Shown here piece after piece: positions 1 through 10,118 of a stretch of 64,000 bases of DNA. The notes beneath the pieces were generated by a model that saw only the letters and a program-made list of their open reading frames with translations, was not told the DNA's origin and searched no databases. Positions within the stretch are counted from its first letter, which is position 1. Each line of letters starts with the position of its first letter. A program made the translations under genes and the position numbers. This DNA comes from Verrucomicrobiota bacterium (GTDB lineage: Bacteria > Verrucomicrobiota > Verrucomicrobiia > Methylacidiphilales > UBA1321), in contig JABDGH010000002.1 of NCBI GenBank assembly GCA_013286145.1, positions 46,728 to 110,727 of the forward strand. The letters run 5' to 3'.

Positions 1-825
1 CAGGTTGATCAAAACCTGGCGTATCCGTGTCGCGTCTCCCAAGTAATCAATCGGCAGGTCGAGATCGAGATCGTATTTCAGTTCAAGGTTCTTGTGGGTT
101 GCCCGAAAGTTTAACAAACCGACAACGTCATGAATCAAATCCATGAGGCTGAAGGCATGGTAATCGAGTTCGAGTTTGCCAAATTCAATTTTGGAGAAAT
201 CCAGGACATCGTTGATAATCGCGAGCAGATTTTCCCCGCTGGAATGGATCGTCTCGAGGAAGTCCTTCTGCTCGGAGTTAAGAGGTGTGCCTCGCATCAG
301 ATCTGTCATGCCGATGATGCCGTTGAGGGGTGTGCGAATCTCATGGCTCATATTGGCCAGGAATTCGGTCTTGGCCCGATTGGAGTATTCCGCTGCATCC
401 TTGGCCTTCTTTATTTCTATCTCCACGGATTTATGAACCGTGATATCACGCGAAATTCCAAATGTCCCCACGATCTCCCCCAGTTGGTTCCGCAAAGGCA
501 TCTTCGTGGTGGATATCCAAAAAACTGTTCCATCTCCCCAGGTTTTTTTCTCTTCCCTGTCCACGAGCGGATTACCCGTTCGCATGATTTCCTGCTCATC
601 GGCGTAGTAGCCCTCTGCTTCTTCGCGCGGGGAAAAATCAAAATCAGTTTTTCCAACTGCATCTTTAGGCGACATTAATCCGTAATGCTTCGCCAGAGCC
701 GGATTTATCTTAATAAACCGGCAATCCCGATCTTTGAAATAAATCAAATCAGGCAGGTTCTCCAACAAATTAGGCAACAAAAATGCAGGGGCCAGGGATG
801 CTGTAGTTGAAGGCTCGGAATCCAT
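1..825 (-). CDS. PAS domain-containing sensor histidine kinase (partial, C-terminus beyond left edge)
   Basis: Minus-strand translation from an ATG at 825: MDSEPSTTASLAPAFLLPNLLENLPDLIYFKDRDCRFIKINPAL... (PAS) followed by ...FLANMSHEIRTPLNGIIGMTDLM... (HisKA H-box); open at window edge. Confidence 0.9.
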   Translation of the reverse strand, partial: MDSEPSTTASLAPAFLLPNLLENLPDLIYFKDRDCRFIKINPALAKHYGLMSPKDAVGKTDFDFSPREEAEGYYADEQEIMRTGNPLVDREEKKTWGDGTVFWISTTKMPLRNQLGEIVGTFGISRDITVHKSVEIEIKKAKDAAEYSNRAKTEFLANMSHEIRTPLNGIIGMTDLMRGTPLNSEQKDFLETIHSSGENLLAIINDVLDFSKIEFGKLELDYHAFSLMDLIHDVVGLLNFRATHKNLELKYDLDLDLPIDYLGDATRIRQVLINL

Positions 826-1179
826 AATTTTTTTGGATTATTTTGCTTTAACGTGCGGTGCAATTCATGGGTAATTTTATTCTGAAGCTACCAATTGCAA
901 CAATGCCTCTGACGGAAAGACTACACGCCAGACATTAGAATACTCTTTTAATAAAAAACACAAAAATATTTCTCTGGATAAATACTTGGCAATTGCAATC
1001 GCGAGGGTTTCAGGGCCTTCAGGTATTTTGGGTCTCAAAATTTATGACTCTTTTACGGGAAGGTGGCTAAAAAGGGATTCGCATTATCGCGTATTCCCGC
1101 TTGTCGTCGGGCATTTGGCTTAGCATGATGTCGCGATTATGTTTTCTCCCTTCGTCCCCTTTAGGAGCTTGAGCGCGTT

Positions 1180-2733
1180 ATGATGAGATTTCTTCGCAGC
1201 CAATCGCAGACTGTTTTGATCGTCGTGCTTGCCGTTATCGGCTTCGGTTTTCTCTTTTACGGAAATGCCGGCACCCTGCTGACAAGCACACCCGGTCGTG
1301 TTCATGGTGATTACGGCAAGATCGACGGCGAGGATCTTACCGGGGCGCAGCTTTACGATGCGATTCGCAATACGCGCGATGCATTTATTATCCAGGGCAG
1401 GGGCGCGGATCTGAATCAACCCGGCGCGAATGCGGAAATAGCCGAGGAAGCCTGGCGGCAGCTCCTGCTCCTGCACGAGGCAGATCGTCTTCACATTCAG
1501 GTCAGTGACAAGCAGTTGATCGATTTTATCCACGGCATGTCGATCTTCCAGAAAAACGGCGTTTATAGTCCGGAGGAATTTCAGACCCAACTGACGAATA
1601 TCCAAAACAACCTGCATATCTCTCCCGATATGTTCGAGGCTATCCTGCGCAAAAACCTTCTCATGGAGGCCACTCGCAACGCGCTCTTTTCCGGCGCTCG
1701 CGTATCAGCCCTGGATATTCCCGCTCAATATGAGAGATATAGCGCGCCCGTTCAGGTCAGCCTTGTGAGTTTTGACCTGAAATCCTTCGCCAATTCGGCC
1801 CAGATAACCCCGGACGCCATCCAGGCCGAGTATAAGGCTCACCCTGAAAATCCGGCTTATCGCACGAAGGAAAAGCGCAAGGTCGATTATGTGCTGTTGG
1901 AGTTGACCCCCGAACAGGCCAAGCTGCCGGCCAAGGATAAAAGCGCGGCCAAGAATGCCCTCGGCGAAAAGGCGCTTAATTTTGTGGTGAGTCTCCAGCC
2001 CGATCCTGCCGCTGCGCCGGGCAATATGCCACCTGCCGATTTTATCGAAGGAGCGAAAAAACTTGGATTGACGCCAAAGACGACCGATTTCTTTACCGTC
2101 GAAACACCGCCTGCGGGCTTGCCACCAAGCACCACCTTCAATAACACCGCCTTTTCACTGACGAAGGACAACCCCATCAGCAAAGTCGCGGAGATGGACA
2201 ATGGCGTTGTGGTCATGAATCTCAAGGAAATTCAGCCCAGCGATCTGCGTCCCCTGGAGGAAGTGAAGCCTGAGATTGTCAAAGCGCTCCAGCAGACCCA
2301 GGGTGCCCAAGCCATGGAAGAGGCGGCAAAAAAAGCAGCCCAACAGCTTAAGGCCATCGTTGGGAAAGGCACTGATTTCAAAAACGCTGCCGCTGCATTG
2401 AACCTGAAAGTTGAAACGCGCCCCTCCTTTGTGCCCACTCAGGTCACGGAGAAGGATGCCGGTCTTCGCGCCATCGCTTATGCCGTAACTACTGTTCCGG
2501 TTGGTGGAGTTTCCGATCCCGTGCCAGGCGAGAACGATACGATTCTTATTGTTCATCTCGACAGCCGTGGCAAGGCCGATCCTGCCGGGCTGGCCAAATT
2601 TGAGACCCAATATCGTGGGCAGGAGGAACAGCACCTCCATATTTACGCTTATATCGATTGGGCTAACTGGCAGAGCAATCGCCCCGGCACACGCAAGCCG
2701 CCCAATCTCAATCAATACGGCTCGACGGATTAG
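1180..2733 (+). CDS. SurA N-terminal domain / PpiD-like peptidyl-prolyl isomerase, membrane anchored
   Basis: N-terminal MMRFLRSQSQTVLIVVLAVIGFGFLFYG anchor followed by SurA_N-like region (EEAWRQLLLLHEADRLHIQVSDKQLIDFI). Confidence 0.75.
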   Translation: MMRFLRSQSQTVLIVVLAVIGFGFLFYGNAGTLLTSTPGRVHGDYGKIDGEDLTGAQLYDAIRNTRDAFIIQGRGADLNQPGANAEIAEEAWRQLLLLHEADRLHIQVSDKQLIDFIHGMSIFQKNGVYSPEEFQTQLTNIQNNLHISPDMFEAILRKNLLMEATRNALFSGARVSALDIPAQYERYSAPVQVSLVSFDLKSFANSAQITPDAIQAEYKAHPENPAYRTKEKRKVDYVLLELTPEQAKLPAKDKSAAKNALGEKALNFVVSLQPDPAAAPGNMPPADFIEGAKKLGLTPKTTDFFTVETPPAGLPPSTTFNNTAFSLTKDNPISKVAEMDNGVVVMNLKEIQPSDLRPLEEVKPEIVKALQQTQGAQAMEEAAKKAAQQLKAIVGKGTDFKNAAAALNLKVETRPSFVPTQVTEKDAGLRAIAYAVTTVPVGGVSDPVPGENDTILIVHLDSRGKADPAGLAKFETQYRGQEEQHLHIYAYIDWANWQSNRPGTRKPPNLNQYGSTD

Positions 2734-3561
2734 TTAAAAAAGTAAATCCCGCAGTACCTGGCCCGCCACGTAGAGCGTGCCGCGCCAGGAGTAGCAGAAA
2801 TTCTCCGTATCCTGTCCGGCGATGGGGGAGAGATAGCCGCGCGAGATATTATATTCGATCTGCTGATTCAGCGTCTGCTCGAGCCTTGCCCGGGCCGCTT
2901 TCGCCGTATGTTCCCCGGCAATAAGGTCGCCGGGCGTCACGCCGTTGATTTCGAGAAAATCGAGATGGGCCTGATAAAGTTCCGCCACATCCTGGCAATG
3001 AAGCGCACGAAAAACCGCAACATTAGGCGGCATGACCAGCCCGTAGGTCAGCGGATAATCCCAGGTCACCCAACGCCGCTCATCCTTCCCGTTGGAAGTG
3101 AAGGCGATGAAATGAAAGCCGATCGCTCCCTGGGCGATGTAACCAACTGTGGCCTGGGTTAACTCGTCTTCGCGGGCAAAAATGCGATAGTATTGTTCAT
3201 GCTGGGCTGGTTGCAGTCGGCATTCGTCCAGATTTTGAAATCCCAGTTCGACCAACGCGCTGGTAATCTCGGACAATTCCTCGAACTCTTCCCGCGGTGC
3301 GCGCGCGTCCGCCAATTCGCGATGCCGGGGCACACGCAACTTGCGCAGGACAAACACCATTTCCCAAATCGGGAAAAATATCCAAGCGAGCAACATGATC
3401 AGGGCTAGTGGAACTGATTTGGTGAGAAAGTAAGTCGCCAGCCCGCTGGCCAGCCAGATCATGCCCATGCCGAGCTTCCGGCAACTGATGGACTCCATCT
3501 GGAGCAGGGAAAGGCCGCCGAGCAGCACGACAAAACATCCAAGAAATTCGCGTAAATCCAT
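2734..3561 (-). CDS. hypothetical protein with N-terminal transmembrane helices
   Basis: 275-aa ORF, hydrophobic N-terminus, soluble C-terminus; coding strand by exclusion. Confidence 0.6.
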   Translation of the reverse strand: MDLREFLGCFVVLLGGLSLLQMESISCRKLGMGMIWLASGLATYFLTKSVPLALIMLLAWIFFPIWEMVFVLRKLRVPRHRELADARAPREEFEELSEITSALVELGFQNLDECRLQPAQHEQYYRIFAREDELTQATVGYIAQGAIGFHFIAFTSNGKDERRWVTWDYPLTYGLVMPPNVAVFRALHCQDVAELYQAHLDFLEINGVTPGDLIAGEHTAKAARARLEQTLNQQIEYNISRGYLSPIAGQDTENFCYSWRGTLYVAGQVLRDLLF

Positions 3562-3699
3562 TTGTAATTATTTTAAGATGAGGAGAAAAATCGGCAGATA
3601 TAAGGTTATTTTTAGGAACCTGCCTTAAAGATACCGCCAGAATCGCATTCACGCGATATTTGACGGCTCTGCCCTCTGCTCACATACTGCCTTGAATCT

Positions 3700-4455
3700 A
3701 TGCTGATGCCTCACGCGGTCAACTTTTTTGCCGAAGTCGGAATTGTCTATGCCTTCTGGCATTCGAACCTTGCGGGGAAACTGGTCATCGCTTTCCTTGT
3801 TTTCGGCTCGATCTTTAGCTGGTCCGTCATGCTGATGAAAATCGTCATGATTCGTCGGGCCAAGGCCGAAACAAGCCGATTCTTGCGTCGTTTCCGTGTC
3901 GCACGTAAACCGCTGGCCATCTATCAAAACCGCGAAATTTATTCCAACTCGCCTGCCTATGCGGTCTATCTCGCCGGTTGCAAGGAACTCACTTTTCATC
4001 TCCTGGGCACTCCCGAATTGGATGATACCTTCTCCAGCCGACTGGCTGAGGCCGACCGCATCTCTGCCACCGCCATGAACGCAGTCCGTTCGGCCATGGA
4101 GCGTGAAGTGGGCGAGCAGGCCCTGCGCTTGGAGGATCGCATGACCGTGCTGGCCACCGCCGTAAGTGGCGCGCCCTTTCTTGGGTTGCTCGGGACGGTC
4201 TGGGGCGTGATGGACACTTTCAGCGCCATCGCCGCTTCAAATAACGCCAGCCTCACCACCATGGCGCCGGGTGTTTCGGGCGCGTTGATTACCACCGTCA
4301 CCGGCCTCCTCGTCGCCATCCCGGCCATGTTCGGTTATAATTTTCTCGTCGTTACGCTTCGTGGCATGATCCTGCAACTCGATAACTTCGCGGCGGAACT
4401 TGCCTCCTCCTTCGATCATCGGTACCTCGATACCGGCTCACCCGCCCCGCGATAA
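3700..4455 (+). CDS. MotA/TolQ/ExbB proton channel family protein
   Basis: GAPFLGLLGTVWGVMDTF...ALITTVTGLLVAIPAMFGYN motif typical of ExbB/TolQ. Confidence 0.93.
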   Translation: MLMPHAVNFFAEVGIVYAFWHSNLAGKLVIAFLVFGSIFSWSVMLMKIVMIRRAKAETSRFLRRFRVARKPLAIYQNREIYSNSPAYAVYLAGCKELTFHLLGTPELDDTFSSRLAEADRISATAMNAVRSAMEREVGEQALRLEDRMTVLATAVSGAPFLGLLGTVWGVMDTFSAIAASNNASLTTMAPGVSGALITTVTGLLVAIPAMFGYNFLVVTLRGMILQLDNFAAELASSFDHRYLDTGSPAPR

Positions 4456-4479
4456 CGAAGTGCATTTTCTCCTGCCAAC

Positions 4480-4893
4480 ATGAAGCGTTACTCCCAGCGT
4501 TCCGGACACTCGGCAATGGCGGAACTGAACGTCACGCCGCTACTCGACCTGGCATTTGTGCTCCTCATCATCTTTATCATCACCACACCGCTGCTCGAAA
4601 GTAACATCCCCTTGTCCCTGCCGGTTGCTCCCGACCATAACAATCAAGCGCCCGATCCCAAGTCGATCCGCACCGTCAGCATCGACAAAAGCGGACGCAT
4701 CTACCTCGAATCGAAGCCGATTGAACTCCCGGTGCTGGAACAGGAACTCATCGCCTTTCGCGTAGCTACTCCCGATGCTGCCGTCGTCGTGCGCGCCGAT
4801 AAGTCGCTCCGCTACCAGCAGGTCGTCGATGTCATGGACATCCTCCAGCGCGCCAAGATCAGCCGGATGCACCTGGAAAACGTCGCGCCTTAA
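4480..4893 (+). CDS. ExbD/TolR family biopolymer transport protein
   Basis: MAELNVTPLLDLAFVLLIIFIITTPLL motif; directly downstream of exbB-like gene. Confidence 0.95.
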   Translation: MKRYSQRSGHSAMAELNVTPLLDLAFVLLIIFIITTPLLESNIPLSLPVAPDHNNQAPDPKSIRTVSIDKSGRIYLESKPIELPVLEQELIAFRVATPDAAVVVRADKSLRYQQVVDVMDILQRAKISRMHLENVAP

Positions 4894-4911
4894 GAGATTG
4901 CCAAAAGATTT

Positions 4912-6420
4912 TCAAGGAGAGGCTGTCGCCGCAGGCTGAACGGAAAAGAGATACACCTCGGTGCCGGGCAATTCCTTTTGCTCAAGCAGATGGTAGCGGG
5001 ATTGCAGCCAAGGGAGGAGTTGGTGTTGCCGATCACCGTGATCCAGACGTGCACAAATGACGGCAAACCGGCCCGATCCGTCAAGCTGATCCCTGAAATT
5101 GCGTACATCCGTATCGAAAGTAGCCGGATTCAGGACGCTGAACCCGAGGATGGGAGCCGATCCATGATAGTAACGGGCAACGACCTCCCCAAGATAATGC
5201 GCGCTGACGACGATAACCTTGGGTTTGGCATCCAGTTGCTCCACAAACCTGGAAGCTGCGCGCAGATCTTCCCGTCCATACTCGGGGCTGAAATAGAAAT
5301 GATAAAGCGCCAGCGAAAGAAATAGGCCGTAAAGCACGGCAATCCACCGGAGAAACAGGCCGTCCCGCCATAGGGCACGCACTCCAACAGCCATGATCAA
5401 CCCAAAAGGGATCAACGCGAGAAAGGCATAGCGGGGATTATACGTGACCGTTGGCTTGAGGAGGCTGATCACGGCGGGGCCAAGTAAAAAGATGCAGAGA
5501 CCGCCGAACCCAAACGTGAATAAAAATAAATCCTTCCGCAGCGCCCAAAGTCCGCGACCCGATATAACCACGATCACCATCAATGCCACCAGCGTGAGAA
5601 CCGTTTGCGCCGGGTGCAGGGAGAAGTATTTCGCGCCCATCGTTTGCAGGTCATTCGTGCTGGGGCCCAAGTCGAATCCGAATCCAAAGGAATAAAATGT
5701 GTAGATAATCGCCGACCAGGGAGGTCCCTTATAAAACTGTGCGCCCTCGGGTAAATTGGAAACCTGCACCATCCGAATCAGCCACGGGACAAAAAGGGCA
5801 AAGGAAATGATTAGCGTCACGAGAAGGCTAATCGAACGCATCGGGCCAAGTTTTTTCCATTGAACGAGAAGGAGTAAACCGCACAACCCAAGTAAAAAAA
5901 AGCCGTAGGAGAACGTGTAGTTGGCCAGAACCGATAAGAAGCCGAAGACGATCAAATAACCGATCTTCTTTTCCTGGAAAAAAAGAATCAGGCAGAGAAG
6001 GGCCGCGCTGGCCTCCAATCCCAGCAGCGCGTACATCCTCATTTCATCGCTGTATCCGAGATGAAAGGGTGATAGTGACAGGAAGGCTGCCATGATCCAC
6101 GCGGTTCTTGTATCCAGCACCCGACAACCGATCAAAAAGAAGATTCCACAGGTTAGCGCGCCAAAAATTGCGCTCGGAAGTCGCGTCCATGTCTCGGAAT
6201 CGCCGCCTTTCAGCCACTGTTGCATGAAAAGGTAATAGAGTGGCGGTTTATTTGTTTCCGTTTCCTGAAGGGCAACGAGCATTTGCGGCCAGGGCAACCG
6301 ACTATTTTTCAACGTCAGGATTTCATCATACCAATAGCCCTGTTGGTTCAGGCTGATGAAACGTAATAGAAACGCCACCGTCACGATAAGCCCAAACGAA
6401 ATGGCCTTGGAGCGGTTCAT
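4912..6420 (-). CDS. glycosyltransferase family 39-like membrane protein (PMT/ArnT-like)
   Basis: WYDEILTLKNSRLPWPQML...NKPPLYYLFMQQW signature and many TM helices. Confidence 0.85.
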   Translation of the reverse strand: MNRSKAISFGLIVTVAFLLRFISLNQQGYWYDEILTLKNSRLPWPQMLVALQETETNKPPLYYLFMQQWLKGGDSETWTRLPSAIFGALTCGIFFLIGCRVLDTRTAWIMAAFLSLSPFHLGYSDEMRMYALLGLEASAALLCLILFFQEKKIGYLIVFGFLSVLANYTFSYGFFLLGLCGLLLLVQWKKLGPMRSISLLVTLIISFALFVPWLIRMVQVSNLPEGAQFYKGPPWSAIIYTFYSFGFGFDLGPSTNDLQTMGAKYFSLHPAQTVLTLVALMVIVVISGRGLWALRKDLFLFTFGFGGLCIFLLGPAVISLLKPTVTYNPRYAFLALIPFGLIMAVGVRALWRDGLFLRWIAVLYGLFLSLALYHFYFSPEYGREDLRAASRFVEQLDAKPKVIVVSAHYLGEVVARYYHGSAPILGFSVLNPATFDTDVRNFRDQLDGSGRFAVICARLDHGDRQHQLLPWLQSRYHLLEQKELPGTEVYLFSVQPAATASP

Positions 6421-6434
6421 TATAAAAACCGGGC

Positions 6435-7421
6435 TTACAGGCTGTGGTCATCCGCCACGACATAGAGCGGGCGGCTAAGGGACTGCCTGTAAATCCTCGA
6501 GATGTATTCGCCGAGAATTCCGACCGAGATGAGTTGTGCGCCGCCAAGCAGCAAGACAATCATGAGCAGGGATGTCCACCCCGGTGGATTGGCATTGAGT
6601 ACCCATTTTCCATACAACGCATAGCCGCCGTAGAGAAGCCCCAGCAAGATCGCTCCCAGGCCGCAGCCCGTCGATATTCTCAACGGCAGTGAGGAATAGC
6701 CAAAAAAAGCGCTGGCGGCCAAGTTCATTAACTTACGCAGCGTATATTTGGTTTCCCCGGCGGCACGTTCGGGTCGGTCGTAGGGAACGCCCACCTGTTT
6801 AAATCCGACCCAGCTTCTCAGTCCTCGCAACAAAAGATCCTTCTCGGGCATTTGTTTGATGATATTTGCGGCACGACGGCTGATCAGGCCGAAATCGCCC
6901 GCATCCAGCGGAATTGAAACATCGGCCATTTTTTGAAACAGAAGATAGAAAATTTTGTAGGAGAGCTTCAGCCAAAGCCCCGAGTCTCTTCGCTTCCGAA
7001 TGCCATAGACGACATCGTAACCTTTCTCGAAGTGACTCAGGAATGCCGCGAATAGCTCGGGCGGATCTTGCAGATCGGCGTCGATGAAAATGATGGCTTC
7101 GCCGGAAGCCTTCTCCAGCCCCGCCATCAGAGCAGCCTGATGGCCAAAATTTCGTGAAAATCGCCGAAGCAAAAGTTTGCCGGGGAATAGGCTGGCTTGA
7201 TCCAAAATTCGTTGGGCTGAATCGTCAACGCTGCCGTCATCAACCAGGATCAATTCCCATGTATAGCGATCCAATTGACGCACGGTCGCGGCAAGCCGCT
7301 CCAAAAGAAGCGTGATCATCGCGGCTTCGTTGAAGACCGGAATGACGATGGAAATTTTGGAACCGGTCGGAACGTTGGCCATATCGGTACGAGTGTGACG
7401 CTTGGAGGATGAAAATAGCAA
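6435..7421 (-). CDS. glycosyltransferase family 2 (dolichol-P-mannose/ArnC-like) with C-terminal TM helices
   Basis: SIVIPVFNEAAMITLLLERL...LVDDGSVDDS...IFIDADLQDPPEL. Confidence 0.92.
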   Translation of the reverse strand: MLFSSSKRHTRTDMANVPTGSKISIVIPVFNEAAMITLLLERLAATVRQLDRYTWELILVDDGSVDDSAQRILDQASLFPGKLLLRRFSRNFGHQAALMAGLEKASGEAIIFIDADLQDPPELFAAFLSHFEKGYDVVYGIRKRRDSGLWLKLSYKIFYLLFQKMADVSIPLDAGDFGLISRRAANIIKQMPEKDLLLRGLRSWVGFKQVGVPYDRPERAAGETKYTLRKLMNLAASAFFGYSSLPLRISTGCGLGAILLGLLYGGYALYGKWVLNANPPGWTSLLMIVLLLGGAQLISVGILGEYISRIYRQSLSRPLYVVADDHSL

Positions 7422-7511
7422 TCCTTGGATTAGGGTCTATCCGAAAATCGTTGGCGGCTATCAAAAATTCTTTCAGCGTGATCCGAGCCGACTTTTCGGA
7501 CAGCCTAGGGC

Positions 7512-8558
7512 ATGTCCCGATTTTCACAGCAACGGCAAACGCCGGGAGCGCGCACGGCTGATTACGAATATGAATTGCCCCCGGAGTTGATCGCAACGCA
7601 TCCGACAGCCCAGCGCATGGAATCGCGGTTGCTGGTTTATCACCGGGCGACGGATCGGGTGGAGCATCGTCACTTTTACGATCTCCCGGAATATCTCACT
7701 CCTGATGATCTTCTGGTGCTGAACGATTCCAAGGTTCGACCTGCGGCCCTGGCCACCAGCGACGGCCGTCTGGAAGTTTTATTATTAGAGGAGACAAGTC
7801 CTCAACATTGGGTGGCGCTTGTCAAACCGGGTGCGCGGGCCAAGCCGGGCATGCGCCTGACTTTCACTTCCCGTTCCGGTGATGTCGAAAAGCCCATCGA
7901 AGCGGAGGTGTTGAAAACGCTTCCCGGTGGCGAGCGCGTCCTCCGTTTTTTTACGGCACTAGACCTTGATACGATGGGTGAGATGCCGCTGCCGCCCTAC
8001 ATTCGCAAGCGACGCGTAACGCTGGGCGAGAGCGAACATTTGCCCGAGGATTTTGAACGGTACCAGACGGTTTATGCCCGCCAATTGGGGTCAGTCGCGG
8101 CCCCCACGGCGGGACTTCATTTCACGCCGGAATTGTTGGCGCGATTTCCTCATACTTTCGTTACCTTGCATGTGGGACTCGGCACCTTTCGGCCTGTGAA
8201 AACCGAATATCTCGATGATCACGAAATGCACGAGGAAACCTATTCGATACCGGATGGATTTGAGGCGGCGTATGAAGCGGCCGGGCGTGTGATTGCGGTG
8301 GGCACAACCTCGGCGCGTGTTTTGGAGGCCGCTCCCCACTTACGCCCGTACAAGGGACGCACCCGTATTTTCATCCATCCTCCGTACGAATTCAAACGCG
8401 TCGATGCGTTGCTCACCAATTTTCATTTGCCTCATTCGACGCTGCTCATGCTGGTGAGCGCGCTGGTGGGACGCGAACGTCTGCTGGAAATTTACCGTGA
8501 AGCGGTGGGATTAAAATACCGCTTTTTCAGCTACGGCGATGCCATGCTGATTTTATGA
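7512..8558 (+). CDS. queA: S-adenosylmethionine:tRNA ribosyltransferase-isomerase
   Basis: YELPPELIATHPTAQRMESRLLV...LVLNDSKVRPA...TAGLHFTPELL...HVGLGTFRPV...TNFHLPHSTLLMLVSAL. Confidence 0.96.
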   Translation: MSRFSQQRQTPGARTADYEYELPPELIATHPTAQRMESRLLVYHRATDRVEHRHFYDLPEYLTPDDLLVLNDSKVRPAALATSDGRLEVLLLEETSPQHWVALVKPGARAKPGMRLTFTSRSGDVEKPIEAEVLKTLPGGERVLRFFTALDLDTMGEMPLPPYIRKRRVTLGESEHLPEDFERYQTVYARQLGSVAAPTAGLHFTPELLARFPHTFVTLHVGLGTFRPVKTEYLDDHEMHEETYSIPDGFEAAYEAAGRVIAVGTTSARVLEAAPHLRPYKGRTRIFIHPPYEFKRVDALLTNFHLPHSTLLMLVSALVGRERLLEIYREAVGLKYRFFSYGDAMLIL

Positions 8559-8896
8559 GGCGCGCAGATAAGACACAGACGAAAAGGCACATGATCGCCC
8601 TAGCCCTGACCTGGGATGGATCGCGCTGGCCGGTGAAAAAATTACCGCCCAAAGCCCGAGCTTTCCTTAAGGGCAAATCGGGGAAGGCATTGGCGGCAAC
8701 GGCCACGCAACTTTCCAAGCTTTTTGCGAATGATGAAATTAAGGAGATACGAATCTGCTGGATCCCTCGGTTGAAGGGAGGCGATGACGTCATGACGAAA
8801 CCGTTTGTTCCGCCACAGGGCAAACGGCTTGGGTTTGTTGCCTCCCGAGGCATTCGTTTTGGCGATATTCTGGGTGTGATCTATCGAAGAAGATAG
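8555..8896 (+). CDS. conserved hypothetical, overlaps queA stop by 4 nt
   Basis: 113-aa ORF with ATGA overlap with queA. Confidence 0.55.
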   Translation: MRRADKTQTKRHMIALALTWDGSRWPVKKLPPKARAFLKGKSGKALAATATQLSKLFANDEIKEIRICWIPRLKGGDDVMTKPFVPPQGKRLGFVASRGIRFGDILGVIYRRR

Positions 8897-8910
8897 ATCA
8901 GCAATACCTT

Positions 8911-9135
8911 TTACGTCTCGTGGCAGGAACGGCCCGGGATGCAGACGCACGGATGAACCTGATCGTCATCATGGCCAAGAGCCGAAAGCGTTTTGTTGCA
9001 CCAGAAGAAGGACTGATCATCGTGGTAGCTTTCGGCGTCGAGTGCGCTCGCGGCCAGGCTGGGGATGTACATGCGTTTGGTGCGCAGGTGACGACAGGGT
9101 AATGAGGGAGCGGGTTGTTCGGGTGGCGTCTTCAT
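8911..9135 (-). CDS. small Cys-rich protein, overlaps end of FAD subunit gene by 4 nt
   Basis: 74 aa, ...CRHLRTKRMYIPSLAA...FFWCNKTLSALGHDDDQVHPCVCIPGRSCHET; ATGA overlap with upstream gene. Confidence 0.55.
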   Translation of the reverse strand: MKTPPEQPAPSLPCRHLRTKRMYIPSLAASALDAESYHDDQSFFWCNKTLSALGHDDDQVHPCVCIPGRSCHET

Positions 9136-10118
9136 GGGTTGAGCGCGAGAAGTGTGCGGCGAATGAGGGTGTGGGCGAGGGGAACCTTGTAGCCATTGTG
9201 GGCGAGAGGCTTCGCATCCTTGAGGATGAGGTCGGCGGCCTTGGAGGCGTTCTCGTCGGTGAGCGATTTGCCTTCGAGGAAGTGATGCGCCGCTTCCACC
9301 ATATAGGGCACGGGCGCGACCGCTCCCAGTGCGACACGCACATTAGTGATTTTGCCGTTGGCCACATTTCCCGCTGCAGCACAACTGACCATGGCCCAGT
9401 CGAATTCACTTTTTTCGCTGACCTGGCGGTAGGCGCTGCGGGTGCGTTTGAGCGGTATGCTGGCTGTGAGGAGAAAGTCTTCCGGGTTTAAAGAATTGTG
9501 CGTCTGCGGATTTTTCCAGGCTTCCTGATAAAATTCGGCGATGGATAACGTCTCTGTTTTGCCTGCACGTTTAACTTTAATGGCAACGTCAAGCGCGGCA
9601 AATATCACTGACAGATTGGAAACCACAGGGCTTAGGCACGCACATCCGGTAAAGAGCGAGTGGTATTTATTTTCGCCTTCATGGGCATGACACATATCCC
9701 CGCCACGTTTCAAGCAGACGATATCGGGCTGGCGGTAATACCAGCAGCGCGAATGTTGGAGAAGATTTCCTGCCAGTGTCGCGACGTTGCGGATTTGCGG
9801 TGAACCGATTTCAGAGGCCGCTTCGATCAAGCCAGGTAAAACTTTCTTCAAATCTTCATGCGCCGCAATTTCAGCCACAGTCACGCTTGCTCCGATCTGA
9901 CAGTTGGCGGTATTCGTAACACCCGTGGGGAGAAGGATCGTTCCCAGTTCAGTTGGTTGGCTCATTCCCTTCACATTCACGACAACATCCGGCGATACGA
10001 TGTAATCCTTCATCTCGCCGAGGAGGTCGATCCCGCCCGCAAGGTAACGCCCGTTCTTGCCAATCAGGCTGACAGCTTCGTCGGGGGTGTGGGCGGTGAC
10101 GTATTGGAAGGAGTTCAT
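9132..10118 (-). CDS. xanthine dehydrogenase family protein, FAD-binding subunit (YagS/CoxM-like) with probable 4Fe-4S insertion
   Basis: YLAGGIDLLGEMKD...LIEAASEIGSPQIRNVATLAGNLLQHSRCWYYRQPDIVCLKRGGDMCHAHEGENKYHSLFTGCACLSPV. Confidence 0.93.
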   Translation of the reverse strand: MNSFQYVTAHTPDEAVSLIGKNGRYLAGGIDLLGEMKDYIVSPDVVVNVKGMSQPTELGTILLPTGVTNTANCQIGASVTVAEIAAHEDLKKVLPGLIEAASEIGSPQIRNVATLAGNLLQHSRCWYYRQPDIVCLKRGGDMCHAHEGENKYHSLFTGCACLSPVVSNLSVIFAALDVAIKVKRAGKTETLSIAEFYQEAWKNPQTHNSLNPEDFLLTASIPLKRTRSAYRQVSEKSEFDWAMVSCAAAGNVANGKITNVRVALGAVAPVPYMVEAAHHFLEGKSLTDENASKAADLILKDAKPLAHNGYKVPLAHTLIRRTLLALNP

